Below, one piece after another: positions 44,574-52,774 of a DNA stretch of 64,000 nucleotides (the stretch's first letter is position 1; each line of letters starts with the position of its first letter). This DNA comes from Acidovorax sp. RAC01 (GTDB lineage Bacteria; Pseudomonadota; Gammaproteobacteria; Burkholderiales; Burkholderiaceae_C): contig NZ_CP016447.1 of NCBI RefSeq assembly GCF_001714725.1, positions 2,185,001 through 2,249,000 of the forward strand. Reading direction: 5' to 3'. Made by a program: the position numbers and the translations under genes. The notes under the pieces are model-generated. The model was not told the DNA's origin and made no database searches. It worked only from the letters and a program-made list of their open reading frames with translations.

Positions 44574-45329
44574 TTACCGGGCTTGTCCTAGGGTGACGGC
44601 CAGTTGCGTCCCGCAAGTGACAGGATCGCCATCGAACAGGCTGGCAATGAGCGCCGCTTCGCGCTGCTCGATGGTCTGCAAAAACCGCTCGACCGCGCCG
44701 CGCTGGCGCGCCAGCTGGCCGAAGGTGTCAAACCCTGCCTCCAGAAACTGCTGCAGCGCCCCCATGCCCGCCGCATGGGCGGGGCCGCGCATCATTCGCA
44801 GCATCATGCGCAGGCCGGGCGTGCGGGTCAGCCGCGCCAGGTCGGTGCCCATGGCCAGCACGCGCTGCAGCTGCTGCTCGCGCGCATGGCGCTGGGCCAC
44901 CTGGCGCCAGGCGGCCACGTAGCGCGTTGCGGCCACCGCGGTGTCCGGGGCGGCAGCGGATAGGCTGCAGGCCCAGGCGCGGCCCATGTCCTGGTCCAGG
45001 CCCTCGGTCTGCGCATGCAGCACGGCCAGCGCCACGGCCGTGGCCACCACGGGTTGCGGAAACACGGTTTGCAATGTGCCAGCGATGCGGCTGAACTGCT
45101 GGTCGCGGTCGGTGTAATCGGCGTCGCTGTAGAGCTCTTCCAGAAAAAACCGGGTGGCCGGCGCGAATGAGGGCGACACCATCAGGTCGGCATACGTGCC
45201 GCGAAACCGCCGTGCCTGCAGCGCCTTGACCTGCCCCACGGCCTCGCCCAGTGCAGGGTCGCCCCTGCGGTGCAGGCGCATCGCGTTCACATCGGCAATG
45301 CTGTCGCGGATGGTCTGGGCGGCATCCAT
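44574..45329 (-). CDS. Conserved hypothetical protein (FFLEELY family), helical
   Basis: A 251-aa soluble, nearly all-helical protein. A recognisable block is YADLMVSPSFAPATRFFLEELYS..DYTDRDQQFSRI, which I recall as a conserved uncharacterised beta-proteobacterial family; no function is known to me. No signal peptide or membrane helix. It lies upstream of fadD on the same strand with a 158-bp spacer, and divergent from the alpha/beta hydrolase. ATG 45329 was chosen; a longer frame upstream lacks character. Confidence 0.75.
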   Translation of the reverse strand: MDAAQTIRDSIADVNAMRLHRRGDPALGEAVGQVKALQARRFRGTYADLMVSPSFAPATRFFLEELYSDADYTDRDQQFSRIAGTLQTVFPQPVVATAVALAVLHAQTEGLDQDMGRAWACSLSAAAPDTAVAATRYVAAWRQVAQRHAREQQLQRVLAMGTDLARLTRTPGLRMMLRMMRGPAHAAGMGALQQFLEAGFDTFGQLARQRGAVERFLQTIEQREAALIASLFDGDPVTCGTQLAVTLGQAR

Positions 45330-45461
45330 GGGGCGGGCTTTCCTGATGGCGGTGGTGCGGGCAAGGCAGCGCCGGAAGGCGCCGCACAATGGCGTGGCTG
45401 ACGGTTTGTTTTTGCTGTCGCAGTCTGCCAAATTACATCATCCCCACCGGGCAACTCCACC

Positions 45462-46361
45462 ATGATCGCGCGCTGGCAACAAATCCTTTTTTTCATCCAC
45501 TGGCTGGGCGTGGCCGCCTGGCTGGCCTGGCAATGGCCCCAGTCACCGGCGCGGGCAGTGGCGGGTGCGCTGGCGCCGCTGGCGATCTTTGTGCTGGTGA
45601 TGACAGTGGAATTTGCGCTGATGCACCACGCCAACCGGCGCGACCCGGCGCCCCGGGCACGGCTAGCCGAGGTGGTGGCGGCCTGGTGGGCCGAGCTGCG
45701 TGTGGCGCTGCTGGTGTTCGGCTGGCGTCAGCCCTTTCGCCACCGGGCCGTGCCCGACTGGCTGCCACCCGTGCCCACCGGCCAGCGTGGAGTGGTGCTG
45801 GTGCACGGCTTCATGTGCAACCGCGCGCTGTGGCTGCCGTGGTTGCCGCTGTTGCGCGAGCGGGGGCATGCGCACATGGCGGTCAACCTGGAGCCCCCAA
45901 TGGGCTCCATTGACGACTATTCCCACATCATTGACGCAGCCGTGCAGCGGGTGACGGCTGCCACCGGCATGCCACCCGTGCTGCTGTGCCACAGCATGGG
46001 CGGCCTGGCGGCCCGTGCCTGGCTGCGTGCGCACCCGGATGCGCAGGCGCGGGTGCACAAGGTGCTAACGCTGGGCACGCCCCACGGCGGTACGTGGCTG
46101 GGGCGCTTCAGCACGGCGGTGAACGGGCGGCAAATGAGCCTGGCGGGGGACTGGGTGGTGGCGCTCGGGCGTTCAGAGTCGCCGGAGTTGGGGAGGAAGT
46201 TTGTGTGCTGGTTTTCCAACTGCGACAACATCGTTTTTCCGGCGAGTACGGCTGCGTTGGCGGGGGCGGATAACCGGCTGGTGCAGGGGGTGGCGCATGT
46301 GGAGATGGCGCTGGATGAGGGGGTGGTGCGGGAGTGCCTGGAGGAGGTGGGGCGGGGGTGA
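45462..46361 (+). CDS. Membrane-anchored alpha/beta hydrolase (lipase-like)
   Basis: A 299-aa protein. Two N-terminal membrane helices (about residues 8-25 and 32-54) tether an alpha/beta hydrolase domain. GVVLVHGFMCNRALW is the oxyanion-hole region. The nucleophile elbow is LLCHSMGGLAARAW near residue 172, i.e. C-H-S-M-G instead of G-H-S-x-G, and TLGTPHGGTWLGRF follows. The catalytic His is probably the one in QGVAHVEMAL near the C-terminus. An esterase, lipase or thioesterase role is likely; substrate unknown. The 3' end is less GC-biased at third positions. Repeat copy 8 follows. Confidence 0.85.
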   Translation: MIARWQQILFFIHWLGVAAWLAWQWPQSPARAVAGALAPLAIFVLVMTVEFALMHHANRRDPAPRARLAEVVAAWWAELRVALLVFGWRQPFRHRAVPDWLPPVPTGQRGVVLVHGFMCNRALWLPWLPLLRERGHAHMAVNLEPPMGSIDDYSHIIDAAVQRVTAATGMPPVLLCHSMGGLAARAWLRAHPDAQARVHKVLTLGTPHGGTWLGRFSTAVNGRQMSLAGDWVVALGRSESPELGRKFVCWFSNCDNIVFPASTAALAGADNRLVQGVAHVEMALDEGVVRECLEEVGRG

Positions 46362-46369
46362 ATTTGAGG

Positions 46370-46427
46370 TTGAAGTGGGGTGTAGCGCTTGTTGCGTAAA
46401 GGGTGGTTGCTATCTAATTTGATGATT
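46370..46427 (-). repeat. AT-rich dispersed repeat, copy 8
   Basis: It lies directly after the alpha/beta hydrolase stop. On the minus strand it reads AATCATCAAATTAGATAGCA, spacer, CAACAAGCGCTACACCCC, matching the family skeleton, with more divergence in the final GGCC block. It forms the left border of the 1.2-kb gene-free region. Confidence 0.65.
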
Positions 46428-47505
46428 GGGTTCGGCTTCTGGCGCGGTGTTTGTCTGTTTGCACTGGGCGTGCCAAAGGGCCGTGGCACGCGCTACATCC
46501 GTTCGGGCGGAGCCCGTCGAAGCCCGGGTGCTACCCATACCCGTTCGGGCTGAGCCTGTCGAAGCCGGGGCGTGCTGGTTTGAAAGGCATGCCCGGGTTG
46601 AGGGCGGGAGCCGGGAGTCGCCCGGCGTGCGAGTAACTTTCTTTTGGCTCGCCAAAAGAAAGTCACCAAAGAAAAGGCGACCCTCAGTCTGCGACCCCTT
46701 CGCTTCGCTGCGGGGCAAACCTGCGCCGGGGCGGTTGCGGGGTGCGCCGCGGAACTCGCTTTGCGCTGGCGCGCGCCGCTCGGACAACCACGGCGAGTCA
46801 GATCACGAAGCACGCGCGCTCCGACGCGCGTGCCACCCCGCAACCGCCCCGGCGCAGGCGCAGCCAGAAGGGGTGGGGGGCCGAACAGCCGAACAGCCAC
46901 ACGGGTCATCGCTGCGCTCGACCCGCAACGCGCGGCGCGCAGCGCTCGCGCTCCCCTGCCGGGGCCGAGCGAAGCAATGGCCCGAAGGGATGTCCTCTCC
47001 CCAATCCCCTCTGTATGCGCCGAGGAGCGCAGCGGGCGGGGTGGCGCGTGTGCCGAAGGACACGCGCGCTTCGTGAACTGACTCGCCGCAGCTGTTTGAG
47101 CGGAGCTGCAACGCAGCGCAGCGAGTTCTGCGGCGCACCCCGCCCGCGAGCACCGCAGGTTGCCCCGGAGCGAAGCGCAGGGGACGCAGACAGTGGGGTC
47201 GCCCTTTCTTTGGTTCCTTTCTTTCGGCGACGCGAAAGAAAGGGACTCGCACGCCGGGCGACTCCCGGCTCCTGCCCTGAACAAAGGCACGCGGTAACCA
47301 CCGCCAAACCAGGCTTCGACAAGCTCAGCCCGAACGGGTTGGAGCAGTGCTCAGGCTTCGTCAACCTCAGCTCGAACGGACACGGGCACTGCGCAGGCTT
47401 CGACAGCACAGCCCAAACGGTTAACGGCAAGTGACAGAGCTTCGACAAGTCTCCTCAGGAAGACCTGCACTGCGCTCCCCCCAAAGCCACCCATCCAACC
47501 CCTAA
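46428..47505. repeat. Gene-free nested inverted-repeat structure
   Basis: Two imperfect arms face each other: 46601 to about 46850 and about 47030 to 47278, reading GGAGCCGGGAGTCGCCCGGC inward from both ends and continuing through ACCAAAGAAA, GGCGACC, CGCTTCGCT, GGGGCAA, GCGCCGC, GCGAGTCAG and CACGAAGC. Each arm holds its own hairpin: ACTTTCTTTTGGC/GCCAAAAGAAAGT (46636-46663) and CCTTTCTTTCG/CGAAAGAAAGG (47217-47244). Outside the arms lie 25-bp REP-like units (TTCGGGC-GAGCC-GTCGAAGCC): two in one orientation (46501-46524, 46542-46566) and three or four inverted (47312-47336, 47354-47378, 47396-47420, decayed 47438-47460). Long frames on both strands mirror each other and are not believable genes. 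Confidence 0.8.
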
Positions 47506-47565
47506 AAAGCTATGAAATAAATAGCATAAAGAGTCAATAAAACAAGCCCTGAAGGCTTATTTGAC
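47506..47565 (+). repeat. AT-rich dispersed repeat, copy 9
   Basis: AAAGCTATGAAATAAATAGCA, a spacer of AT-rich sequence, then AACAAGCCCTGAAGGCTTATTT. It ends 8 bp beyond the phhA stop codon. With copy 8 on the other side it brackets the inverted-repeat region. Confidence 0.78.
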
Positions 47566-47572
47566 TGAAAAA

Positions 47573-48430
47573 TCAAGCCGCGACGACCACCCCATCCCGC
47601 TCATCCGCCGCAAACTCTGCCAACCCCTGCAACTCCTCATAAATCGGCGCAAAGTCCGCCGCCGTCATGTCAAACAGCTGCTCAAAACTGTCGATCACAA
47701 AATACGTCTGCTGGTACGTATCAATCTTGTAGCGCGTGCGCATGGTGCGCGCCAGCGCCAGCGGAATCCGCTGCGGCTCGGGGCTTTGCACGGCGTAGGC
47801 CAGTTCGCCCGCTGAACTCAAAATACCCGCCCCATACGCCCGCAGCCCGCCCGCCTCGCGGATCAGGCCGAACTCTATGGTGTACCAGTACAGCCGGCTG
47901 AGCATCTCGCAGGCGCCCAGGCCCTGGGCCTTCAGGCCGCCCTGGCCGTAGCGCTGCACGTAGTCAGCAAACACCGGGTTGAACAGCAGCGGCACATGGC
48001 CGAACAGGTCGTGAAAGATGTCGGGTTCGACGATGTAGTCGAACTCCTCGGGCTTTCGGATCCAGTCCGTCACCGGGAATTGGCGGTTGGCCAGCAGGGT
48101 GAAGAACGGCACCTCGGGGATCAGCCCCGGCACGCCCACCAGCTCCCAGCCGGTGGCCTTGTGCAGGCGCTCGTTCACCTCTTCAAAGCGCGGAATCCGG
48201 TCGCTCGCGCCCAGCGAGGGCAGGGCGGCGATGAACGCCTCGCTGGCCAGCCCGGGCAGCAGTGCGCGCTGGCGTTCGTACAGGCGGCGGTAGGTGTCGT
48301 GGTCGGCCTCGGTGTAGGCGGCAAAGTTCTGGGCACAGGTGTAGTCGGCCTGGGCGCGGCTGTAGTCGCCGCGGGGCGGGCGCTCGCTGGCGCCATACAC
48401 GACAGGTTTGACAACCGGTTCGGTGACCAT
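47573..48430 (-). CDS. phhA: Phenylalanine 4-monooxygenase
   Basis: Non-heme iron, tetrahydropterin-dependent hydroxylase converting phenylalanine to tyrosine; 285 aa, bacterial monomeric length. The iron ligands are in PDIFHDLFGHVPLL (two His) and the Glu of YWYTIEFGLI; VPGLIPEVPFFTLLANRQFPVTDWIR is the conserved pterin-binding part. It lies 14 bp downstream of hpd on the same strand, making a Phe-to-homogentisate unit. The pterin carbinolamine dehydratase (phhB) usually paired with it is not in the window. Confidence 0.96.
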   Translation of the reverse strand: MVTEPVVKPVVYGASERPPRGDYSRAQADYTCAQNFAAYTEADHDTYRRLYERQRALLPGLASEAFIAALPSLGASDRIPRFEEVNERLHKATGWELVGVPGLIPEVPFFTLLANRQFPVTDWIRKPEEFDYIVEPDIFHDLFGHVPLLFNPVFADYVQRYGQGGLKAQGLGACEMLSRLYWYTIEFGLIREAGGLRAYGAGILSSAGELAYAVQSPEPQRIPLALARTMRTRYKIDTYQQTYFVIDSFEQLFDMTAADFAPIYEELQGLAEFAADERDGVVVAA

Positions 48431-48444
48431 GGCGTCTGCTCCGC

Positions 48445-49563
48445 TTACTTCTTGGTGTCGAGCACGCCGCGGGCGATCTGGTCGCGCTCCAGCGATTCGA
48501 ACAGCGCCTTGAAGTTGCCTTCGCCAAAGCCGTCGCGGTAGTCGCCCTTGCGCTGGATGAATTCAAAGAACACAGGGCCCAGCATGGGCGTCGAGAAGAT
48601 CTGCAGCAGCAGGCGGGGCGTGCCGTCGGCCGTGGTGCCATCGAGCAGAATGCCGCGCGACTGCAGTTCGGCCACCGGCTGGCCGTGGCCGGGCAGGCGG
48701 GTTTCGAGCATCTGGTAGTAGATGTCGTTGGGCGCCGGGGCGGTGGGCACACCGGCCAGGCCCAGCTTGTCCACGGTGGCCAGGATGTCGTCGCAGATCA
48801 GCGCGATGTGCTGGATGCCTTCGCCGTTGAACTGCATCAAAAATTCTTCGATCTGCCCGCCGCCCTGCTTGGACTCTTCGTTCAGCGGGATGCGGATCTT
48901 GCCGTCGGGTGCCGTCATGGCCTTCGATGTAAGGCCCGTGTATTCGCCCTGGATGTCGAAGTAGCGGATCTCGCGGAAACCGAAAAGCTTTTCATAAAAG
49001 CCAGCCCAGAAGCCCATGCGGCCGCGGTACACGTTGTGCGTGAGGTGGTCGATTTCGTTGAGGCCGTGGCCCGCGGGGCGGCGGTCCACGCCCTCGATGA
49101 ATTCAAAGTCGATGTCGTAGATCGACTTGCCGTCTTCAAACCGGTCGATCAGGTACAGCGGCGCGCCGCCAATGCCCTTGATGGCGGGCAGGCGCAGTTC
49201 CATGGGGCCGGTGGGGATCTCGATGGGCTGGGCGCCCAGCTCCAGCGCGCGCTTGTAGGCCTTGTGCGCATCCTTCACGCGAAACGCCAGGCCGCAGGCC
49301 GAGGGGCCGTGCTCGGCGCCAAAGTAGGCCGCCTGGCTGTGGGGCTCGCGGTTGATGATGAAGTTGATGCCGTTCTGGCGGTACAGCACCACGTCCTTGG
49401 AGCGGTGGCGGGCCACCAGCGTGAAGCCGAGCTTTTCGAACACGTTTTCCAGCACGCCCGGCGTGGGCGAGGTGAATTCGACGAACTCGAACCCCATCAG
49501 GCCCATGGGGTTGTCCCAGGCTTCGATCTGGGCGGCGGCTTGTTGCGGCAGGGCGGCGGTCAT
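48445..49563 (-). CDS. hpd: 4-hydroxyphenylpyruvate dioxygenase
   Basis: Fe(II) enzyme making homogentisate from 4-hydroxyphenylpyruvate; 372 aa. It has the two vicinal-oxygen-chelate halves. Iron ligands are expected at the His in [10 protein letters not shown], the His in [13 protein letters not shown] and the Glu near the C-terminus in [16 protein letters not shown] 49563 ([21 protein letters not shown]) was chosen: GGAGA lies about seven bases upstream. It forms an operon with phhA downstream. A dyad resembling an Lrp/AsnC site lies about 110-140 bp upstream. Confidence 0.96.
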   Translation of the reverse strand: MTAALPQQAAAQIEAWDNPMGLMGFEFVEFTSPTPGVLENVFEKLGFTLVARHRSKDVVLYRQNGINFIINREPHSQAAYFGAEHGPSACGLAFRVKDAHKAYKRALELGAQPIEIPTGPMELRLPAIKGIGGAPLYLIDRFEDGKSIYDIDFEFIEGVDRRPAGHGLNEIDHLTHNVYRGRMGFWAGFYEKLFGFREIRYFDIQGEYTGLTSKAMTAPDGKIRIPLNEESKQGGGQIEEFLMQFNGEGIQHIALICDDILATVDKLGLAGVPTAPAPNDIYYQMLETRLPGHGQPVAELQSRGILLDGTTADGTPRLLLQIFSTPMLGPVFFEFIQRKGDYRDGFGEGNFKALFESLERDQIARGVLDTKK

Positions 49564-49670
49564 GGGGTTGTCTCCGGCATTCGTGATGGATGGATGAATG
49601 CCTCGGACTTTAGGCGCGGCATGCCTCATGTTTTGGGCGAAATCAAGAGCCTTTGGCGTGCGATTTGCAG

Positions 49671-49704
49671 GATTTTTGCGAATCGTCAATCGCCGGCGCA
49701 AATC
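49671..49704 (-). promoter_or_regulatory. Candidate Lrp/AsnC-type operator upstream of hpd
   Basis: An inverted pair GATTTTTGCG ... CGCAAATC with an AT-containing centre (AATCGTCAATCGCCGG) in the 186-bp spacer upstream of hpd. On the minus strand TTGACG within it could act as a -35 box. An AsnC/Lrp regulator is encoded 2.1 kb away at 51844. The link is inferred from layout only. Confidence 0.35.
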
Positions 49705-49749
49705 CCGCGCGCTGCGCAGCGGCAGCCACGCAATGGGTGGGCGCTGCAG

Positions 49750-50733
49750 TCAGGAGCCGGCCTGCGTGCGCCGCAGGGCCAGCGCAGCATCCACGCGCTG
49801 CTGCTCTTCGCTGGAAAACAGCTGGTGGCGCAGTTGCTCGAGCGCCGCGCCCTCGCCCTGGGCGGCGCGGGCCTGGCTGTACTGGTCCAGGCGCTGCTGC
49901 CAGTGGCGTTCTTCGCGGTCGAGCTGGGCCATGGCTTGCGCGGCTGTTTCGCCGTACTGGGCGGCGCGGGTGGCGTGGCGCGTGGGGTCGTCGGTGTTCT
50001 GGGCGTTGAACGCGGCGGTCTGTGCGGCGGCGTCCAGGTGGGCCGTGGCGGCGCTGCGCTCGGCCCGGCGGTCTGCGGGCAACTCGGCTTCGGCATCGCG
50101 CAGGGCTTTGGCCCGCTGCTCGGGCGTAAGGGCGGTGTTGCGCGCTATCTCCAGCCGGGCCAGCGTGTAGCGGTCCAGGTCGGCCTCGCGGGCAAACAGT
50201 GCGTCGTACTCGTCGCCATCAAAGAATTGCTGGCGCACCTTGTGGCGCGCCTCCAGTGCTTCGCGCAGTGCGCCGGGGTCGGTGGTGGCATCTTTGGGGG
50301 CGCGCAGCTGTCCCAGGGCCACGCGGTAGTCCACATAGCGGCCCGCAAGCGCCAATGCGCGCGGCACCAGGTCGGCCGGGAAATGCTTTCCGGCCAGCGC
50401 CGCCAGCCGTGCCTTGAGTGTGGCCGGATCGGTCACGTCGCCAGCCTGCGCTTCCATCAAAAGCGCTTCCAGCGTGTGGCGCAGGCCGTGCACCAGCAGG
50501 GGGTCGGTGGCCTGGCCGGGGCTGGCACCGCGGCGCGCAGCAAAAAAGCTGTCTTCCATGGGCCGCCTTGGCGCCGCGTTGTCGCCCGCCGCCCCGGACA
50601 TGGCCGAAGACGCCCCCGCGGGCAGGCTACCCGCACCCGCACCGGCGGGTTCGCGCAGGCCCAGCCACCAGGCCAGGCCGGCTGCGGCCGCCGCCAGCGC
50701 CATGCCGGCGGCGAGGGTGCGGGTGCTGGCCAT
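49750..50733 (-). CDS. Lipase-specific foldase (lipase chaperone)
   Basis: A 327-aa steric chaperone of the LifO/LimK family. A short cytoplasmic N-terminus and one membrane anchor (about residues 7-26) are followed by an Ala/Pro/Gly-rich linker and a long, mostly helical periplasmic domain with Gln/Glu/Arg-rich stretches (ARHKVRQQFFDGDEYDALFAREADLDRYTLARLEIA). The family signature RxxFDY(F/C)LSALGE appears changed: the corresponding region here reads LLVHGLRHTLEALLMEAQ. It begins 3 bp after the lipase stop on the same strand, the canonical lipase-foldase pair. Confidence 0.87.
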   Translation of the reverse strand: MASTRTLAAGMALAAAAAGLAWWLGLREPAGAGAGSLPAGASSAMSGAAGDNAAPRRPMEDSFFAARRGASPGQATDPLLVHGLRHTLEALLMEAQAGDVTDPATLKARLAALAGKHFPADLVPRALALAGRYVDYRVALGQLRAPKDATTDPGALREALEARHKVRQQFFDGDEYDALFAREADLDRYTLARLEIARNTALTPEQRAKALRDAEAELPADRRAERSAATAHLDAAAQTAAFNAQNTDDPTRHATRAAQYGETAAQAMAQLDREERHWQQRLDQYSQARAAQGEGAALEQLRHQLFSSEEQQRVDAALALRRTQAGS

Positions 50734-50736
50734 CGC

Positions 50737-51678
50737 TTACAGGCCCTGCGCCTTCAGGCGGTTGGCGTGCTGGCGGTACAGCGTGACCGGGTCGGTGGAG
50801 AACCAGTCGCGCAGGCCCAGCAGCTGGTTGACTTCGTCCAGGTGGTTCTGGCGGTAGTCGCCCAGGTGCCGGCCAAGGCGCGAGGAGCAGGCCGATACCA
50901 GGCCGTCATTGGCTTCGCCAAATACCAGGCTCATCACGCTGAGCAGGCCGTCGCTGGCGTCCAGCACGTTGGTCAGGGGCAGGGTGCCCGTCCACGAGTA
51001 GTAGCGCACGCCGTTGACCACCTCGGCACCGTTGCCGCAGCCCGATGTGGGAACGCCCTGCGGAAAGCGTGTGTTGAACTTGGCCGAGCCCGCGGTGGTG
51101 AGCGAATCCAGTGCTGCGGTGGGCATCTGGGGCAGGCCGCTGCCGCCCGAGGTGAGGTTGATCAGGCCGACCAGCGCCTTGGCAGCGGCATTCGCCACGG
51201 CTTCAGACACCGAACCGGCAGGTGCCACACCGCGCAGGATGTCGGCCACGCGCGATCCGCGGTTGACGCCGCCGATCGACGTGACCGATGCCACCAGCTG
51301 GGGCGCCACGCCCGCCACGTAGCGGGTGGTGGGGCCGCCATGCGAATGGCCCACCAGGTTGACCTTTTGCGCGCCGGTGATGGCCAGGATGGTCTTGACC
51401 TGGGACAGCAGCTGCTCGCCGCGCACCTCGGTGCTGTTGGCGGCCGATACCTGCGCCACGTACACGCGGGCTCCGCCCTGGCGCAACGAATCCGGAATAC
51501 CGTAGAAGTAGTCGATGCCCAGCGCCGAGTCAAAGCCGAAAAGGCCATGCACCAGCACGATGGGGTAGCGCGTCTGGGTGTAGCCGGTTTGGGCATGGGC
51601 GCTGGCCCCCAGCAGCAAAAGCCCGGCGGTGGCGGCCAGGGCAAGGCGCCGCAGGAAGCGGCTCAGAAATCCGGTCAT
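50737..51678 (-). CDS. Secreted triacylglycerol lipase, family I
   Basis: A 313-aa exported lipase. Signal peptide about residues 1-29 (LALAATAGLLLLGASAHA). The oxyanion hole is in IVLVHGLFGFD; the nucleophile Ser is in VNLVGHSHGG near residue 112; Asp is in EANDGLVSACSS; His is in RQNHLDEVNQ. Two Cys (TSGCGNG and VSACSS) can form the family disulfide. It depends on the downstream foldase for folding before type II export (family knowledge). GGAGA lies seven bases upstream of the ATG, and a perfect 14-bp inverted repeat lies 29 bp upstream of the start. Confidence 0.95.
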   Translation of the reverse strand: MTGFLSRFLRRLALAATAGLLLLGASAHAQTGYTQTRYPIVLVHGLFGFDSALGIDYFYGIPDSLRQGGARVYVAQVSAANSTEVRGEQLLSQVKTILAITGAQKVNLVGHSHGGPTTRYVAGVAPQLVASVTSIGGVNRGSRVADILRGVAPAGSVSEAVANAAAKALVGLINLTSGGSGLPQMPTAALDSLTTAGSAKFNTRFPQGVPTSGCGNGAEVVNGVRYYSWTGTLPLTNVLDASDGLLSVMSLVFGEANDGLVSACSSRLGRHLGDYRQNHLDEVNQLLGLRDWFSTDPVTLYRQHANRLKAQGL

Positions 51679-51706
51679 GTCGTTGTCTCCGTTGGTATGG
51701 GTTTTA

Positions 51707-51744
51707 TGCTCGCAAAAACGAACGACCGTGCGTTTTTGCGAGCA
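51707..51744 (-). promoter_or_regulatory. Perfect 14-bp inverted repeat in the lipase leader
   Basis: TGCTCGCAAAAACG (51707-51720), ten bases, then CGTTTTTGCGAGCA (51731-51744): all 14 positions pair. It is 29 bp upstream of the lipase ATG, so it lies in the expected 5' UTR or core promoter. It could be an operator for a dimeric regulator or an mRNA hairpin affecting lipase translation. On the plus strand a T-run (ACTATTTTTTC) follows, but no plus-strand gene ends here. Confidence 0.6.
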
Positions 51745-51843
51745 CTATTTTTTCTGCGGAGGCAGCGCTGTCACCATCAGGACATACCCGGGCATGCTGC
51801 GCGGCGGGCGTAGCGTTTCCCATAATTCGTAATATCCTGCGCC

Positions 51844-52326
51844 ATGCAACCGATCAACGCACTCGACAAGCTGGACAAGGCCATCCTGCGCCGCCTACAG
51901 GACAACGGCCGTGAAACCTATGACGTGATCGGGGAGCAGGTGGGCCTGTCGCCCAGTGCCGTGCTGCGCCGCGTCAAGCGGCTGGAAGAGGCCGGCATCA
52001 TCAGCCGCTATGTGGCCCTGGTGCCCCCCGAGGCGGTGGGCCTGGGCCTCACGGCCTACCTGAATGTGCGGCTCGAAAAGCACACAGAAAGCCACAAGCG
52101 CAACCCCATGGACCTGTTTCGCGCCAGCGTGCAGACCTGGCCGGAGGTGGTGGAATGCGCGTCCCTTACGGGCGAAATGGACTACCTGCTGCGCGTGGTG
52201 GTGGCCGACATGGCGCACTACAGCCGCTTCATCATGGACACGCTGCTCAAGCACCCCAGCGTGCAGGACTGCAAGACCAGCTTTGTGCTCGACCGCGTGA
52301 AGGCCACCACGGCGGTGCCGGTGTAG
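51844..52326 (+). CDS. AsnC/Lrp family transcriptional regulator
   Basis: A 160-aa feast/famine regulator. The N-terminal winged helix-turn-helix is LDKLDKAILRRLQDNGRETYDVIGEQVGLSPSAVLRRVKRLEEAGII, and the C-terminal RAM ligand-binding domain runs from about residue 70 (WPEVVECASLTGEMDYLLRVVVADM). It is divergent from the lipase operon (165 bp between) and 2 kb from hpd-phhA; in related genomes this type of regulator often sits next to hpd, so it may control aromatic amino acid catabolism (inference). Confidence 0.93.
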   Translation: MQPINALDKLDKAILRRLQDNGRETYDVIGEQVGLSPSAVLRRVKRLEEAGIISRYVALVPPEAVGLGLTAYLNVRLEKHTESHKRNPMDLFRASVQTWPEVVECASLTGEMDYLLRVVVADMAHYSRFIMDTLLKHPSVQDCKTSFVLDRVKATTAVPV

Positions 52327-52774
52327 TCCGGGCGGCCGCACCCACCGCTGCGCCCGTCGCCTGCTTCCGGGGGCCGTGTGCCGTCGCATCGGCAACAGGG
52401 TTGCCGCGGCGCAGGGTTGATCTGCCGGTCTCCGGGCGATACCCTGCGCTTTCACGGCCCGCATATCCCTGCCAACCCGGCCCGTCGGCGCGGCATGCGG
52501 TAGGTAGAACTACTTGATGTGCTTCGCTTTTCATAGCGCAAAACCCATGCCCAACCTGCCCAGAGGTCGATTTATGCCCCAATGGAGCCTCCCCACTAAA
52601 TTGTTGCAGTGCAGCAAGCAGGTCTGGAAATGATCAGGGATAACCCTTATATTTCTAACCATGATCGCAACAAAAGACTGGTTCAAGGCCTCCTGGGAAG
52701 CTGGCAGGGGCCTCTTGCACCCCGTGACGGGCCGCTCCTCACATGAGCGCGACCGGTCAAAGGAGGCGCCGGTG
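52327..52774. other. Intergenic stretch upstream of the GNAT gene
   Basis: GC-rich first half with a 7-bp stem CGGCAAC-AGG-GTTGCCG (52390-52406) but no T-tract; AT-richer second half. TTATAT at about 52645 could be a -10 box. An in-frame ATG at 52661 would start the GNAT gene 114 bases earlier than called. No other gene was seen. Confidence 0.45.

Noticed and set aside
42445..44922. An 825-codon plus-strand open frame
   Set aside because: Antisense to fadD and its neighbours; composition (His, Arg, Gln, Ala) is typical of shadow frames.
46493..47434. Long frames of 230-265 codons on both strands within the inverted-repeat region
   Set aside because: They mirror each other because the DNA is an inverted repeat, are rich in Arg, Ala, Ser and Pro, and have no ribosome binding site or domain.
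48685..51813. A plus-strand open frame of over 1000 codons across hpd, the foldase and the lipase
   Set aside because: It is antisense to three clearly recognised genes, has no domain, and results from the codon bias of high-GC DNA, which removes stops from the opposite strand.
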